A DNA stretch of 64,000 bases from positions 62,001 to 126,000 of the forward strand of contig NZ_JAHSPF010000001.1 of assembly GCF_019132875.1 (NCBI RefSeq), given 5' to 3'. Each line of letters starts with the position of its first letter. Position 1 is the stretch's first letter. Of this stretch, positions 19,511 through 27,424 are shown one piece after another. The DNA comes from Erwinia phyllosphaerae. GTDB lineage: Bacteria > Pseudomonadota > Gammaproteobacteria > Enterobacterales > Enterobacteriaceae. The notes under the pieces are model-generated. The model saw only the letters and a program-made list of their open reading frames with translations, was not told where the DNA came from and did not search any database. The position numbers were made by a program, and so were the translations under genes.

Positions 19511-19590
19511 AATGCGACTAATGCGACTAATGCGACTAATGCGACTAATGCGACTAATGCGACTAATGCGACTAATGCGACTAATGCGAC
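19511..19590. repeat. Nine-base tandem repeat (AATGCGACT)n
   Basis: Eight perfect copies of AATGCGACT and a ninth partial copy (AATGCGAC). It lies in a 550-bp region without genes (19248-19797), about 260 bp upstream of the PH-domain gene. Because the unit is three codons long both strands stay open across it (Met-Arg-Leu or Arg-Ile-Ser repeats), but there is no ribosome binding site and no non-repetitive domain, so I do not call a gene. Confidence 0.95.
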
Positions 19591-19634
19591 GCATAATCGC
19601 CGGATGTAATGAAACTCACAAGCGCGGATGCAAG

Positions 19635-19680
19635 AAAGCCCTGATTTCAGGCTTTTTTCGGCTTTTTTCGGCTTTTTTCG
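19635..19680 (+). terminator. Terminator-like hairpin extended by a ten-base tandem repeat
   Basis: AAAGCCCTGA-TT-TCAGGCTTTTTT forms a terminator-like stem with T-tract. Its right arm and T-tract (GGCTTTTTTC) are then repeated three times in tandem (19650-19679). The reiteration of a terminator tail suggests slippage. No plus-strand gene immediately upstream needs it. Confidence 0.6.
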
Positions 19681-19797
19681 GTCCGAAGAATATAAAATAT
19701 TGATTTATGTGAATATTAAAATAAGACCAAATAATTTTAACGTCCTTTATAATCAAAGATTTAGATTGGGGAATGGCGCATTAGTGGCTACAATTTT

Positions 19798-21057
19798 TTA
19801 TCGCGGCACATTGGCTACAGACTCCAGCGTATTCTCAAGTTCCAATATAAGGGATGCAAAGTTATTATCTTGAAGTTCACGAGAAGTTTCCCTCTCTTTC
19901 CTTTTTGCATCACTGCATAGCTCATTATAGTAATTCCGGATTTCTTTTATATTTCCAGTTATTTTAGAACCATCCCCAACATCATAAAAAGGTATTGGTA
20001 TGTTCCTATTAGTATTAAAGGCAACAGTTTTTAAAGGTGTAAGCTCCATTACTTCTATAAAACCCTTATCATAGCTTAGGATACCTGGAAAAAAATATCT
20101 CTCGTCATTTCCCATATTAAACGTAATAGCCTGTTCTAAATATCTGTAATGAGTCAGGTCCCATACCATGCCATTTAAAGCCGACCATAATTTTTTTGAG
20201 TTTTTATGAATTTTGCTAAAAAAAGGAAATTTTGTTCCTCTCTCAAAAAACTCTTTAGCTATCATTATTTCCCTTGTCGCTAAAAAGCCAGCTTTATTAT
20301 GCGCAAAAGATAACATCTCTAGCATTTTATTCTTCAAAGACCTGGAGGGGGAACTTATTTGTATGATACTCATCATAAGAAGGTAAATATACACCTGTGA
20401 ATGACGAAAATTTATACCTTCTCTTAACCTTAGATCTTGGGAATTTTTCATCATTCTTTTAAAATGGGCATCAGTATTTATAAATAGTTCATTTTTTGAT
20501 ATATTTGCATTAATACCCCCTTCTCTTTCAAATACATCAGGATTGATGTTCCTTATAAACTGATAGCCTAAGAGTTTATCAAATATCTTAGGGTGGTTTT
20601 CTGGATTATCTAAATTCATTAGATTTTCCATTTCATATAAAATTGAATCTACTTGCGTTTCTTTTTTAACTATAAATTTAAATACTTCTTCAATATCATT
20701 TTCATGGTTATGCTTTTTACCATTAATACATGATTGAAGATAGCTTAAAGCTTGACTGTCCAGGGATATAGAATAATCAATTCTAAAAGTAGAACATCCT
20801 TTACTACTAAACATCTCTTCAAATGTTAATGGATCAAAAACTACGACATTTTCATCGTTGAAAAGGGATCTTATTGCTTCTCCATGTTTAAATTTTTTAT
20901 TGCACTCAAACCCAGGGTAGGGGCCCTTTGGAGAAGAAAAAACAAATTTATATTCAGGAATAAGTTGATAGAAGTTTTTGTATAGTATTAAAGCCTCAGA
21001 AATAGAGTCAGCATTGCCAATCTCCATAACTAACTTTTCTTTGATATAATCCATCAT
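19798..21057 (-). CDS. Orphan 419-residue protein, AT-rich, hypothetical
   Basis: A long intact frame starting MMDYIKEKLVMEIGNADSIS, preceded by AAGGGG, with base composition far more AT-rich than the core genes around it; this indicates transfer. The N-terminal half includes FVFSSPKGPYPGFECNKKFK and the C-terminal half WDLTHYRYLEQAITFNMGND followed by ERYFFPGILSYDKGFIEVME, with a charged, helical tail (DAKRKERETSRELQDN). No signal peptide, membrane helix or known domain is recognised. The LSYDKGFIEVME stretch suggests a compact alpha/beta domain. Position among phage debris makes a defence or accessory function possible, but nothing in the sequence proves it. Confidence 0.75.
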   Translation of the reverse strand: MMDYIKEKLVMEIGNADSISEALILYKNFYQLIPEYKFVFSSPKGPYPGFECNKKFKHGEAIRSLFNDENVVVFDPLTFEEMFSSKGCSTFRIDYSISLDSQALSYLQSCINGKKHNHENDIEEVFKFIVKKETQVDSILYEMENLMNLDNPENHPKIFDKLLGYQFIRNINPDVFEREGGINANISKNELFINTDAHFKRMMKNSQDLRLREGINFRHSQVYIYLLMMSIIQISSPSRSLKNKMLEMLSFAHNKAGFLATREIMIAKEFFERGTKFPFFSKIHKNSKKLWSALNGMVWDLTHYRYLEQAITFNMGNDERYFFPGILSYDKGFIEVMELTPLKTVAFNTNRNIPIPFYDVGDGSKITGNIKEIRNYYNELCSDAKRKERETSRELQDNNFASLILELENTLESVANVPR

Positions 21058-21204
21058 TTAACACCCCTTAAATAATGCCCATTGATATATTTTTGTAACC
21101 TCTCCTGTTTCACGTAATGTTATATTCCTTACGTTTGATACGGATATTTCTTACAGATCATGTTCAGAGTATAAGGGCTAAAACGATAGTTATAAACCTT
21201 GATC

Positions 21205-21423
21205 TTAAAAGTTATAACCTATAGTTAACATTACTTTCCCAGCCGTCTCTAATTCATCTACTCCACATATAAAACTTGATTTTTTTGTAACACTTACTTT
21301 TCTTCCCGGTAAAAGCATTATATCATATTTACCTTCTACTCCTGATAACCAGAGCCCATTACTTATATCGTTTACGCCAGCGTCAACCAGCCATGAACCG
21401 AAATCACTATTAACAAATACAGG
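21205..21423 (-). pseudogene. C-terminal remnant of an outer-membrane beta-barrel (autotransporter-like)
   Basis: An open stretch of 72 codons with no start codon (bounded upstream by TGA) reads PVFVNSDFGSWLVDAGVN, later GVEGKYDIMLLPGRKVSV, and ends GKVMLTIGYNF. The alternating hydrophobic pattern and the terminal GYNF (aromatic C-terminal residue) are typical of the last strands of autotransporter or other outer-membrane barrels. The rest of the gene is missing, so it is a fragment. Family assignment is tentative. Confidence 0.4.
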
Positions 21424-21453
21424 TCATTTACCCTTGAATTTGACAGACACGCT

Positions 21454-21792
21454 TTAACCCATATTTTGCAGAGCACGATGCAAACCTTTCAAATCCCCTA
21501 CTGATCTACCCGCCCGGTAAACGACATAGAAATCATCAGAACGGGTCATGCATGTACAGAGTGCATGGATCTGCATTAGAATACACATACGAAAAAACCT
21601 GATGGGTGCCAGTACTGGCGTGCTTCCCCCATGCACATGCATTAAAAGTGCCTTACAAAGCGGGCAGGCGTGGCGGGGATAGCATTGCGCGCGGAGGGGG
21701 GAACATGTATGGCAGAGCACCTCTTTTAAGCGCTGAGAGGCGTTGAAAGCAGAAAGAGCAAGCAGGATTCTGAAATATGAAAAACCGTGCAA
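21454..21792 (-). CDS. Doubtful Cys-rich ORF of phage-satellite type
   Basis: A 112-codon frame starting MHGFSYFRILLALSAFNASQ, with many cysteines (CHTCSPLRAQCYPRHACPLC) and a C-terminal part, SDDFYVVYRAGRSVGDLKGL, that resembles poorly characterised ORFs near the control region of P4-like satellites. The frame ends QNMG-TAA, and the same frame continues SVSVKFKGK-TGA, as if the stop had interrupted a slightly longer protein. No good ribosome binding site is seen. It may be real, decayed, or a by-chance frame. The rest of 21058-21875 holds only the barrel remnant and the promoter region of the next gene. Confidence 0.3.
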   Translation of the reverse strand: MHGFSYFRILLALSAFNASQRLKEVLCHTCSPLRAQCYPRHACPLCKALLMHVHGGSTPVLAPIRFFRMCILMQIHALCTCMTRSDDFYVVYRAGRSVGDLKGLHRALQNMG

Positions 21793-21875
21793 AATGCCGT
21801 TGAAGGCGTCCGAAACCGTTATGGAATTTTATGTTACTGTTAAGGTATGCATGGTAACTAAATCAAGGGAATGAT

Positions 21876-22322
21876 ATGGATACTACTGAACAGCTTAAAG
21901 GAACTTACTTCTATAAAGGGTTTCATAACCTTTCGGCAGGTGAGCTTTTTTTCTGGATTTTTCTGGAGGAAGCGCAGAAACAATTAGGCGTTAAAGATAT
22001 CGCCACGCTTGCATTAGTGATAATTGGCCAGCCTCATCTTATAACCAGGACAAAACCTGGCGGCACAACCGATGGCACATCCATTTTAAGCCGAAATCTT
22101 CGCCAGTGGCTGAATGTTCGGGTGAGTCGTTGGCCTACTTTGACTAACGAAAGCATTAAACATCTACGGTTCAGCTACGTAAATAATCTTGGCGCTTTTG
22201 TGGGAAGGTGGGTGCCTATGTTAGGTATCGCATATCTTATGAACGACGTTATTCAGATATCCTGGAAGGCAACCCGCAGCTATAACACTATTGCCAGAGG
22301 CGATGATAAGCTATGGAACTAA
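21876..22322 (+). CDS. STM2901-family protein, phage/island-associated
   Basis: A 148-residue protein starting MDTTEQLKGTYFYKGFHNLS and continuing AGELFFWIFLEEAQKQLGVK, which matches the STM2901 family of enteric islands and prophages. It has a hydrophobic segment near residues 50 (IATLALVIIGQP) and another at about 107-122 (GAFVGRWVPMLGIAYLM), so membrane association is likely. The function is unknown. Its last codons overlap the start of the next gene by 10 bp. In Salmonella the same two families are neighbours (STM2900/STM2901 area), so the pair travels as a module. Confidence 0.8.
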   Translation: MDTTEQLKGTYFYKGFHNLSAGELFFWIFLEEAQKQLGVKDIATLALVIIGQPHLITRTKPGGTTDGTSILSRNLRQWLNVRVSRWPTLTNESIKHLRFSYVNNLGAFVGRWVPMLGIAYLMNDVIQISWKATRSYNTIARGDDKLWN

Positions 22323-22663
22323 AAGATGATATCGCAGCCAGTGTGATGAGCTGGTATGAAGAGAACTATAATCAGAAGCCTTTGTTTGCAAAAAAAAAGC
22401 CTGTCCTGACGCCTGAAACCAGCCTTTCTACCGGTCATTATCCGTGGGCGAGAGAAACGGGTGACGAAATTATGACTGAGTATTTTTCACGGTTTAACGT
22501 AGATAAATCAGGTTTTGATTTTTTTAAATATTGGCCGCCAAGTAAAGGTCTTATCCCTAATTTCCTTCGCTCGAAGGAGCTTAAGGTTGTAAACCGGCGA
22601 GCTGAGCCGCTAACAATTGACATGCTGATAGAATCAGCTAAGGCGGGACGCTGGCTTTATTGA
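22313..22663 (+). CDS. DUF1493-family protein
   Basis: A 116-residue soluble acidic protein with the DUF1493 pattern: TSLSTGHYPWARETGDEIMT, FSRFNVDKSGFDFFKYWPP and the C-terminal PLTIDMLIESAKAGRWLY. The family looks like acyl-carrier-related or immunity-like small proteins and is widely found in enteric accessory DNA; no activity is established. It is translationally coupled to the STM2901-family gene upstream. After its stop, 22664-22965 holds no gene I can support. Confidence 0.82.
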   Translation: MELKDDIAASVMSWYEENYNQKPLFAKKKPVLTPETSLSTGHYPWARETGDEIMTEYFSRFNVDKSGFDFFKYWPPSKGLIPNFLRSKELKVVNRRAEPLTIDMLIESAKAGRWLY

Positions 22664-22965
22664 TGGGCATAACGTCTACAAAGGTAAACGCAAGAGATCT
22701 CACCCTCGACCTGCTACTGTTCCTTTGTGTGGAAAATGACCCGACCATCGGGAACATCCCTTACCAAATATAATAATTTTTCAAAATTCTTATGCGGTAG
22801 ATAGGTTAGCTGAGCATGAGTAATCTATGTACTTTTCTTATAGAGATAGATATTTAAGCACTAATCTTCGACGTGTTAAGTCTGTAGAAGGAAGAAGGAG
22901 GCTAAGTTTGCTGATGCATTGCCTTCGATTAAGCTATTTTGAATACAATCGAGCCTGAGCCGACA

Positions 22966-23082
22966 GTGAATCTAACTGTATTATTTAGTAAATACTGGGA
23001 TGTTATTGCAGCCAATCCAGTTTTATTTATTACCACTGCCCTGGCATTTGGTGGGGTTGGTTTTTTTATAGGTAAGTTGTGA
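22966..23082 (+). pseudogene. Fragment of a small phage-type membrane protein gene
   Basis: A 38-codon frame from GTG at 22966: VNLTVLFSKYWDVIAANPV, followed by a hydrophobic helix (LFITTALAFGGVGFFIG) and a stop. The N-terminal SKYWDVIAANPV-plus-helix layout is common to phage proteins of the superinfection-exclusion type, which normally continue for another 100 or more residues. Here the frame stops exactly where integrase sequence begins, so a deletion appears to have joined the two remnants. Confidence 0.4.
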
Positions 23083-23583
23083 ACTGCACGGCAATCCGGA
23101 GCTAACTCTGATAGTTAGAATTTTCCTTTCTACCGGTGCACGTTGGAGTGAAGCCGCAGGACTAAAGGCAAGTCAGATATCCCCAAACAAGATTACTTTC
23201 ATCAACACCAAAGGGAAGAAAAACCGCACGGTTCCTATCGGGGATGATTTGTATAACGAGCTTAAAGATAAAGAAGAAAAGTTTTTCTCTGAGTGTTATC
23301 GACCGTTTTACCGCGTGTTACGTCTGGCCGAAATAACCTTACCCAAAGGCCAGATGAGTCACGTTCTGCGCCACAGCTTTGCCAGTCATTTATGGTGGCT
23401 GGCGGTAACATCGTGGTACTGCAACACATCCTGGAGCATTCCGATATCCGTATAACCATGCGTTATGCGCACTTTGCACCTGACCAGCTGGAAGAGGCCG
23501 TAATCAATAATCCGCTCGCAAGAATGGCGCTAAAAAGTGGCTACATAGGTTCATACAGGGGGGTACTACGGGGCGAACTTTAA
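23083..23583 (+). pseudogene. Truncated and frameshifted P2-type tyrosine integrase
   Basis: Only the catalytic C-terminal part of a phage P2/186-like integrase remains. It reads LTLIVRIFLSTGARWSEAAG (catalytic Arg), KGKKNRTVPI (Lys), then HVLRHSFASH (His-x-x-Arg). The frame then breaks; in the +1 frame it continues MVAGGNIVVLQHILEHSDIR and TMRYAHFAPDQLEEA (second His and catalytic Tyr), ending at 23583. The break is explained by loss of one T near 23389 (CATTTATGG where CATTTTATGG restores the frame). The N-terminal arm-binding domain is absent. It lies 42 bp from the 3' end of sdsR. Confidence 0.9.
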
Positions 23584-23625
23584 GTGATTGATTTATCTGT
23601 AAAGTACTGTTTTAAAGCCCTGACC

Positions 23626-23726
23626 AAAAAAAGACCAAAGACGAGTCCTGTCTTTGGTCCAGGGGAATGGCTCTTTAAGAGCCGTGCGCTAAAAGTTGGC
23701 ATTTATGCAGGCTATGAAGCCTTGCC
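23626..23726 (-). ncRNA. sdsR: Small regulatory RNA SdsR (RyeB)
   Basis: Minus-strand sequence beginning GGCAAGGCTTCATAGCCTGC closely follows E. coli SdsR, including the invariant TGCCAACTTTTAGCGCACGG core, CGGCTCTTAAAGAGCC hairpin and CCCTGGACC before the terminator. The terminator is a 10-bp stem (GACCAAAGAC / GTCTTTGGTC) ending in seven T residues. SdsR is the conserved sigma-S-dependent, Hfq-bound RNA that represses tolC, ompD, mutS and others. Its location between pphA and yebY is the conserved enteric one. The antisense RNA RyeA would run on the plus strand across this region; I see no clear way to place its ends. Confidence 0.93.
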
Positions 23727-23891
23727 CTTTAAAAGGTAGTACAGAAGCAAGGATTTTCCAGCTGGCACCATCAGGGCCAGCCAGAATATGACAGGTCTGT
23801 GATCGTAACGGCAGAAATAGTGACGGAATGGCAAGATGAGGCAATTACTGCTACCGCGCCTGCTTAGATAAGCAGAAGCGCGGCAGAGCTA

Positions 23892-24230
23892 TCAGTCACA
23901 CAGCTTTTGCGTACGCTCGACGAAAGGTGCCAGGCTTTTCTTCTGGCCAGGATGCGCGGGGTCGTCGATCTGGATGACGCTAATCGGCTCTCCTTTCGCC
24001 AGTCCACTTTTGACCTGCTGCTCGGCAATCTCGTTTAGCGGATACTGCATCAGCGTGCTGGGATTAATAGCATACAGAGCGCCGCCTTTAGCGCAGGTCA
24101 GCATGACCTCTTCCCGGTCAAATGCCCATTTATCTTTACCCATTTCAAAACGGCTGACGGTAATAATTTCTGAAGCCATTGCGCTGGAACAAAAGCTTAG
24201 CGCGACGATCAGGCTGGCCAGTTTTTTCAT
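23892..24230 (-). CDS. yebY: YebY, DUF2511 periplasmic protein
   Basis: A 112-residue protein with a Sec signal ([19 protein letters not shown]) and a mature DUF2511 domain: [39 protein letters not shown], and a terminal Cys (RTQKLCD) that probably pairs with the Cys of MLTC. It is the third gene of the yobA-yebZ-yebY operon, linked in E. coli to copper handling by its CopC/CopD partners. Confidence 0.92.
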   Translation of the reverse strand: MKKLASLIVALSFCSSAMASEIITVSRFEMGKDKWAFDREEVMLTCAKGGALYAINPSTLMQYPLNEIAEQQVKSGLAKGEPISVIQIDDPAHPGQKKSLAPFVERTQKLCD

Positions 24231-24279
24231 GATAGTACGATACCTCTTTCAAAACGCCCGAAGACGGGCGGTAAATAAT

Positions 24280-25158
24280 TCAGGCTGGCTCCAGCGTGGC
24301 GAAAATGCTTACCAGCAACAGAACCAGCGTTGCCAACAGTAATTCAGCCAGCGTGGTGAGCATAAATTGATGGTGCGCATTTTGGCCGCTACGCTGGAAG
24401 CGCGGCACCAGCCAGTAACGGTTAAACAGGGCGATAAAGCACATTACCGCTACTAACAATGTTTTCAGCAGTAGAAGCTGACTGTACTGCCCGTATGCAG
24501 GCGGCCACGTCGGCAACAGGATAAAAGTGTTAATGATGCCGCTGATAATAACCAGCGCGACCGCAAGATGCCCATAGCGGGAAAAGCGCATCAGCGTGCG
24601 TACCGCATCGTAACTGGCGGGAAGCTGCCGCATATCGCGCATTAAAATCAATACGGGCAACAGACCGCCAGCCCAGAAAGCAGCAGACAGTAAATGCACG
24701 ACCTGATTAGCACGCTGTAGCCAGCCCGCTACGCCATCCAGCATGGCGGCATGGCCAACAAAAGCCAGCCCGGCCAGCTGCCCTACTCCGCTTAACAGCA
24801 GTAGCTGCTGTCGAGGTCGACCTTTAGCCATCAAAGCCGCTACGCCAGCCAGCGCGGCAAACAGCTGCCATTGCCAGGCTTGCCCAAAACGCGTCTGCAA
24901 TACCGCTTGCCATATCTCTGGCCTGGCGATATCAGCCCAGCCATTTGCCATCAGGCCAGTTTGCGCTGCCAGCAGGAAAACAGCAGTCAATAGCGATACC
25001 AGCGCAGCGGCAGTCAGCAGATTGTTAAAGCGTACGGAAAGACAAGGCCTGAAACACGCGGGGGCCAACAGCGTGGTATACAGGCTGCCACCGGCAAGCG
25101 TCATTAGCGCCGCAAAATGCAGCCAGCGGCAGAGTATATAGAAGAAGCTAAGGGACAT
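24280..25158 (-). CDS. yebZ: YebZ, CopD/PcoD-family membrane protein
   Basis: A 292-residue inner-membrane protein with about eight hydrophobic helices, equivalent to E. coli YebZ (290). CopD-family histidines are seen in CRWLHFAALMTLAGG, VGHAAM, VVHLLSAAFWAGGL and YGHLAVALVI. In other bacteria CopD imports copper delivered by CopC. It is separated from yobA by a single base and from yebY by 49 bp, all on the minus strand. Confidence 0.93.
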   Translation of the reverse strand: MSLSFFYILCRWLHFAALMTLAGGSLYTTLLAPACFRPCLSVRFNNLLTAAALVSLLTAVFLLAAQTGLMANGWADIARPEIWQAVLQTRFGQAWQWQLFAALAGVAALMAKGRPRQQLLLLSGVGQLAGLAFVGHAAMLDGVAGWLQRANQVVHLLSAAFWAGGLLPVLILMRDMRQLPASYDAVRTLMRFSRYGHLAVALVIISGIINTFILLPTWPPAYGQYSQLLLLKTLLVAVMCFIALFNRYWLVPRFQRSGQNAHHQFMLTTLAELLLATLVLLLVSIFATLEPA

Positions 25159-25159
25159 A

Positions 25160-25519
25160 TTACTTCACGCTAAAGGTGTAGTTTCCTTTAGTTTTATGTC
25201 CGTCAACCGACAGTACATGCCAGCTAACCTGATATTGCCCGCTGGTCAACGGCTTCGCTAAGGGTACAATCAACTGATTGTGCTGTTTCGGCGCACGTTC
25301 AGCTTTGGCAAGAGGAACGACCTGGCTGCCCGCCGTCACTTCCACACCGCTGAAAGCGGGTTCGATATCTTCCGAAAAAGTTAGCGTCAGCGCCTGCGGC
25401 GAAGCTTCGACACTGGCGTTGGCAGCAGGATACTGGTTTTTAAGATGGGCATGAGCAGAAACCTGCTGTGAGAAAGCGGCGGCACTCAGCGCCAGCGCGA
25501 AAATCATTGACCTACGCAT
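25160..25519 (-). CDS. yobA: YobA, CopC-family periplasmic copper-binding protein
   Basis: A 119-residue protein with a signal peptide ending [10 protein letters not shown]. The mature N-terminal His of CopC proteins is present ([20 protein letters not shown]), as is the second copper-site region [20 protein letters not shown] (HVLSxDGH). The immunoglobulin-like CopC fold is expected. The ATG at 25519 is chosen over a 32-codon longer frame because it opens the signal peptide and follows AAGGATTCA. It is the first gene of the operon and is divergent from holE. Confidence 0.92.
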   Translation of the reverse strand: MRRSMIFALALSAAAFSQQVSAHAHLKNQYPAANASVEASPQALTLTFSEDIEPAFSGVEVTAGSQVVPLAKAERAPKQHNQLIVPLAKPLTSGQYQVSWHVLSVDGHKTKGNYTFSVK

Positions 25520-25676
25520 TGAATCCTTCCCTTTTGGTGCAGCGGAAGCTGCGACAAGGCCGCAAGAATACTCCGCTAAAAATAAAGTGTCGAGTCGTTC
25601 ACAACTTAAAGCCACGGTCGGGCTTGCGAAACGCGCTCGCCTGCTTTATTTTTGCGACGGATTAATGGAGGTACTG

Positions 25677-25907
25677 ATGAACTACAATCTGGCTGAACTG
25701 CCGCAGGAAGAAAAAGATAAAATCAACGTCGATTTGGCCGCCGCTGGCGTGGCTTTTAAAGAGCGTTATAACATGCCGATTGTGGCCGAAATGGTAGAGC
25801 GCGAACAGCCCGAAGCGCTGCGCGACTGGTTCCGCCAGCGTCTTATGCATTATCGTCAGGCTTCACTGAGCCTGTCGCGTCTGCCTTACGAGCCCAAACA
25901 AAAATAG
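25677..25907 (+). CDS. holE: DNA polymerase III theta subunit HolE
   Basis: A 76-residue protein, exactly the E. coli length: [20 protein letters not shown], then [20 protein letters not shown] and [20 protein letters not shown]. Theta binds and stabilises the proofreading subunit epsilon (DnaQ). ATG at 25677 with GGAGG 5 nt upstream decides the start. Confidence 0.96.
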   Translation: MNYNLAELPQEEKDKINVDLAAAGVAFKERYNMPIVAEMVEREQPEALRDWFRQRLMHYRQASLSLSRLPYEPKQK

Positions 25908-25990
25908 TGGCAAAAAGAGCTTTATTTGCTTGTGTTTCCTGACCGCTTCGGTTGAGATAACGTCTCAAAATCCGTTACGCGAGTATATTT

Positions 25991-26749
25991 ATGTCTGTCT
26001 GGAGTATCGCTGCAGCGCAATCAGGCTCCCGTGCGGGAGATATCGCGTGGAATATTAAGCGCCATCTCGAATTCGTTGAACAGGCCGCTTTGCATCAGGT
26101 CGACCTGCTGATGTTTCCTGAACTGTCCATCACCGGCTATGAGCTTGCGCTTGCCAGCGAGCTGGCGATGCCGCAGGACGATACGAGGCTGAACGTTTTC
26201 GCCGAAGCGGCTATCAAATTTAAGATGAGCATTATTACCGGCCTGCCGCTGCAGGATGGCGAGCATACCCGGCTTAGTGCAATGGCCTTCCTGCCTGACG
26301 GTACCCGGCTGACCTATTTCAAACGCCATCTGGTTGAGGCTGAAAAGCCGTTTTTTAAAGCAGGGCAAAGCGTCCCGCTGTTTGGCTACCAGCATCACCA
26401 TGTGGCCATGGCCGTTTGCGCGGATATCAGCGTTGAAGAGTATGCCCGGGATGCGGCCCGCCGTGGCGCAAATCTGTATGCCACCAGCGTCCTGCTCTCT
26501 GAAAACGGCTACCATAAGGACTGCGACTATCTGGCACGCTGGTCGCGTGAATATCAGATGGCTGTCCTGATGGCCAACCATGCTCTGCCGACAGGCGGTT
26601 TTCAAAGCGCGGGTAAAAGCGCCATCTGGGACGAAAAAGGTCGGCAGGTGGTCAGCGGCAGCGAAGGCGAACAGCTGATTATTGCCCGCCGTAAAGGCCA
26701 CGACTGGCAAGGCGAAGTTCACTCTCTGCATCCGGCAGCCGTTCTCTGA
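25991..26749 (+). CDS. yobB: YobB, carbon-nitrogen hydrolase family protein
   Basis: A 252-residue nitrilase-superfamily protein. The catalytic triad is visible: Glu in MFPELSITGYE, Lys in FKRHLVEAE, and Cys in AVCADISVEEYAR. The family hydrolyses amides or nitriles. E. coli YobB is somewhat shorter (about 217). It lies 12 bp upstream of exoX with a ribosome binding site GAGAGGGAAA between, so the two are likely co-transcribed. The substrate is unknown. Confidence 0.9.
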   Translation: MSVWSIAAAQSGSRAGDIAWNIKRHLEFVEQAALHQVDLLMFPELSITGYELALASELAMPQDDTRLNVFAEAAIKFKMSIITGLPLQDGEHTRLSAMAFLPDGTRLTYFKRHLVEAEKPFFKAGQSVPLFGYQHHHVAMAVCADISVEEYARDAARRGANLYATSVLLSENGYHKDCDYLARWSREYQMAVLMANHALPTGGFQSAGKSAIWDEKGRQVVSGSEGEQLIIARRKGHDWQGEVHSLHPAAVL

Positions 26750-26761
26750 GAGGGAAAATCT

Positions 26762-27424
26762 ATGTTACGCGTAATAGATACTGAAACCTGTGGATTACAT
26801 GGCGGCGTGGTAGAGGTTGCCTCCGTTGACGTCATCGACGGTCAAATTGTTAACCCCATGAGCGACCTTATCATGCCGGATCGCCCTATCAGCCGACAGG
26901 CGATGGCGATCCACCGTATTACCGAAGCGATGGTTGCGGGCAAACCCACTATTGAAGAAGCAATCGGTCGCTACCATGGCAGCGCTTATTACGTTGCGCA
27001 TAATGCCAGCTTTGACCGCCGCATGCTGCCGGAAATGCCGGGCGAATGGATCTGCACCATGACGCTGGCGCGCGGCCTGTGGCCCGGCAAAAAATATGGC
27101 AACCAGGCGCTGCGTGAATCGTTGCAGCTTCAGGTTACGCCTCCGGCCGATCTGCATGCTCACCGCGCGCTGTATGACTGCTACGTTACCGCCGCGCTGT
27201 TAATTCGCATTATGGAGTTTTCCGGTTGGGACGCGCCGGAGATGGTGCGCCGCATGCAGGTTCGCGGCTCCAGCGTGACTTTTCCCTTTGGGAAATACCG
27301 GGGTAGCCGCATTGATGATGTGGTGAAGCGCGATCCGGGATATCTGAAGTGGATGTTAAAAAATATCCCGGATCTGAAGCCCGATCTGAAAAGCGCGATG
27401 GAACGGGCGCTGTCAGCAGATTAA
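26762..27424 (+). CDS. exoX: Exodeoxyribonuclease X
   Basis: A 220-residue DnaQ-like DEDDh 3'-5' exonuclease, the E. coli length. Exo [10 protein letters not shown] (Asp, Glu). Exo [21 protein letters not shown] (Asp). Exo [19 protein letters not shown] (His, Asp). A C-terminal region ([20 protein letters not shown]) matches the ExoX-specific tail. It acts in mismatch repair and on single-stranded ends. The stop codon overlaps that of ptrB, which converges from the right. Confidence 0.95.
   Translation: MLRVIDTETCGLHGGVVEVASVDVIDGQIVNPMSDLIMPDRPISRQAMAIHRITEAMVAGKPTIEEAIGRYHGSAYYVAHNASFDRRMLPEMPGEWICTMTLARGLWPGKKYGNQALRESLQLQVTPPADLHAHRALYDCYVTAALLIRIMEFSGWDAPEMVRRMQVRGSSVTFPFGKYRGSRIDDVVKRDPGYLKWMLKNIPDLKPDLKSAMERALSAD

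Noticed and set aside
19391-19703. Frames on both strands across the AATGCGACT repeat (Arg-Ile-Ser or Met-Arg-Leu repeats)
   Set aside because: Open only because the unit is nine bases; no ribosome binding site and no non-repetitive protein sequence.
19723-19731. AAGACCAAA as the second attachment site of the element at sdsR
   Set aside because: A nine-base match is too short to claim; mentioned only as a weak lead.
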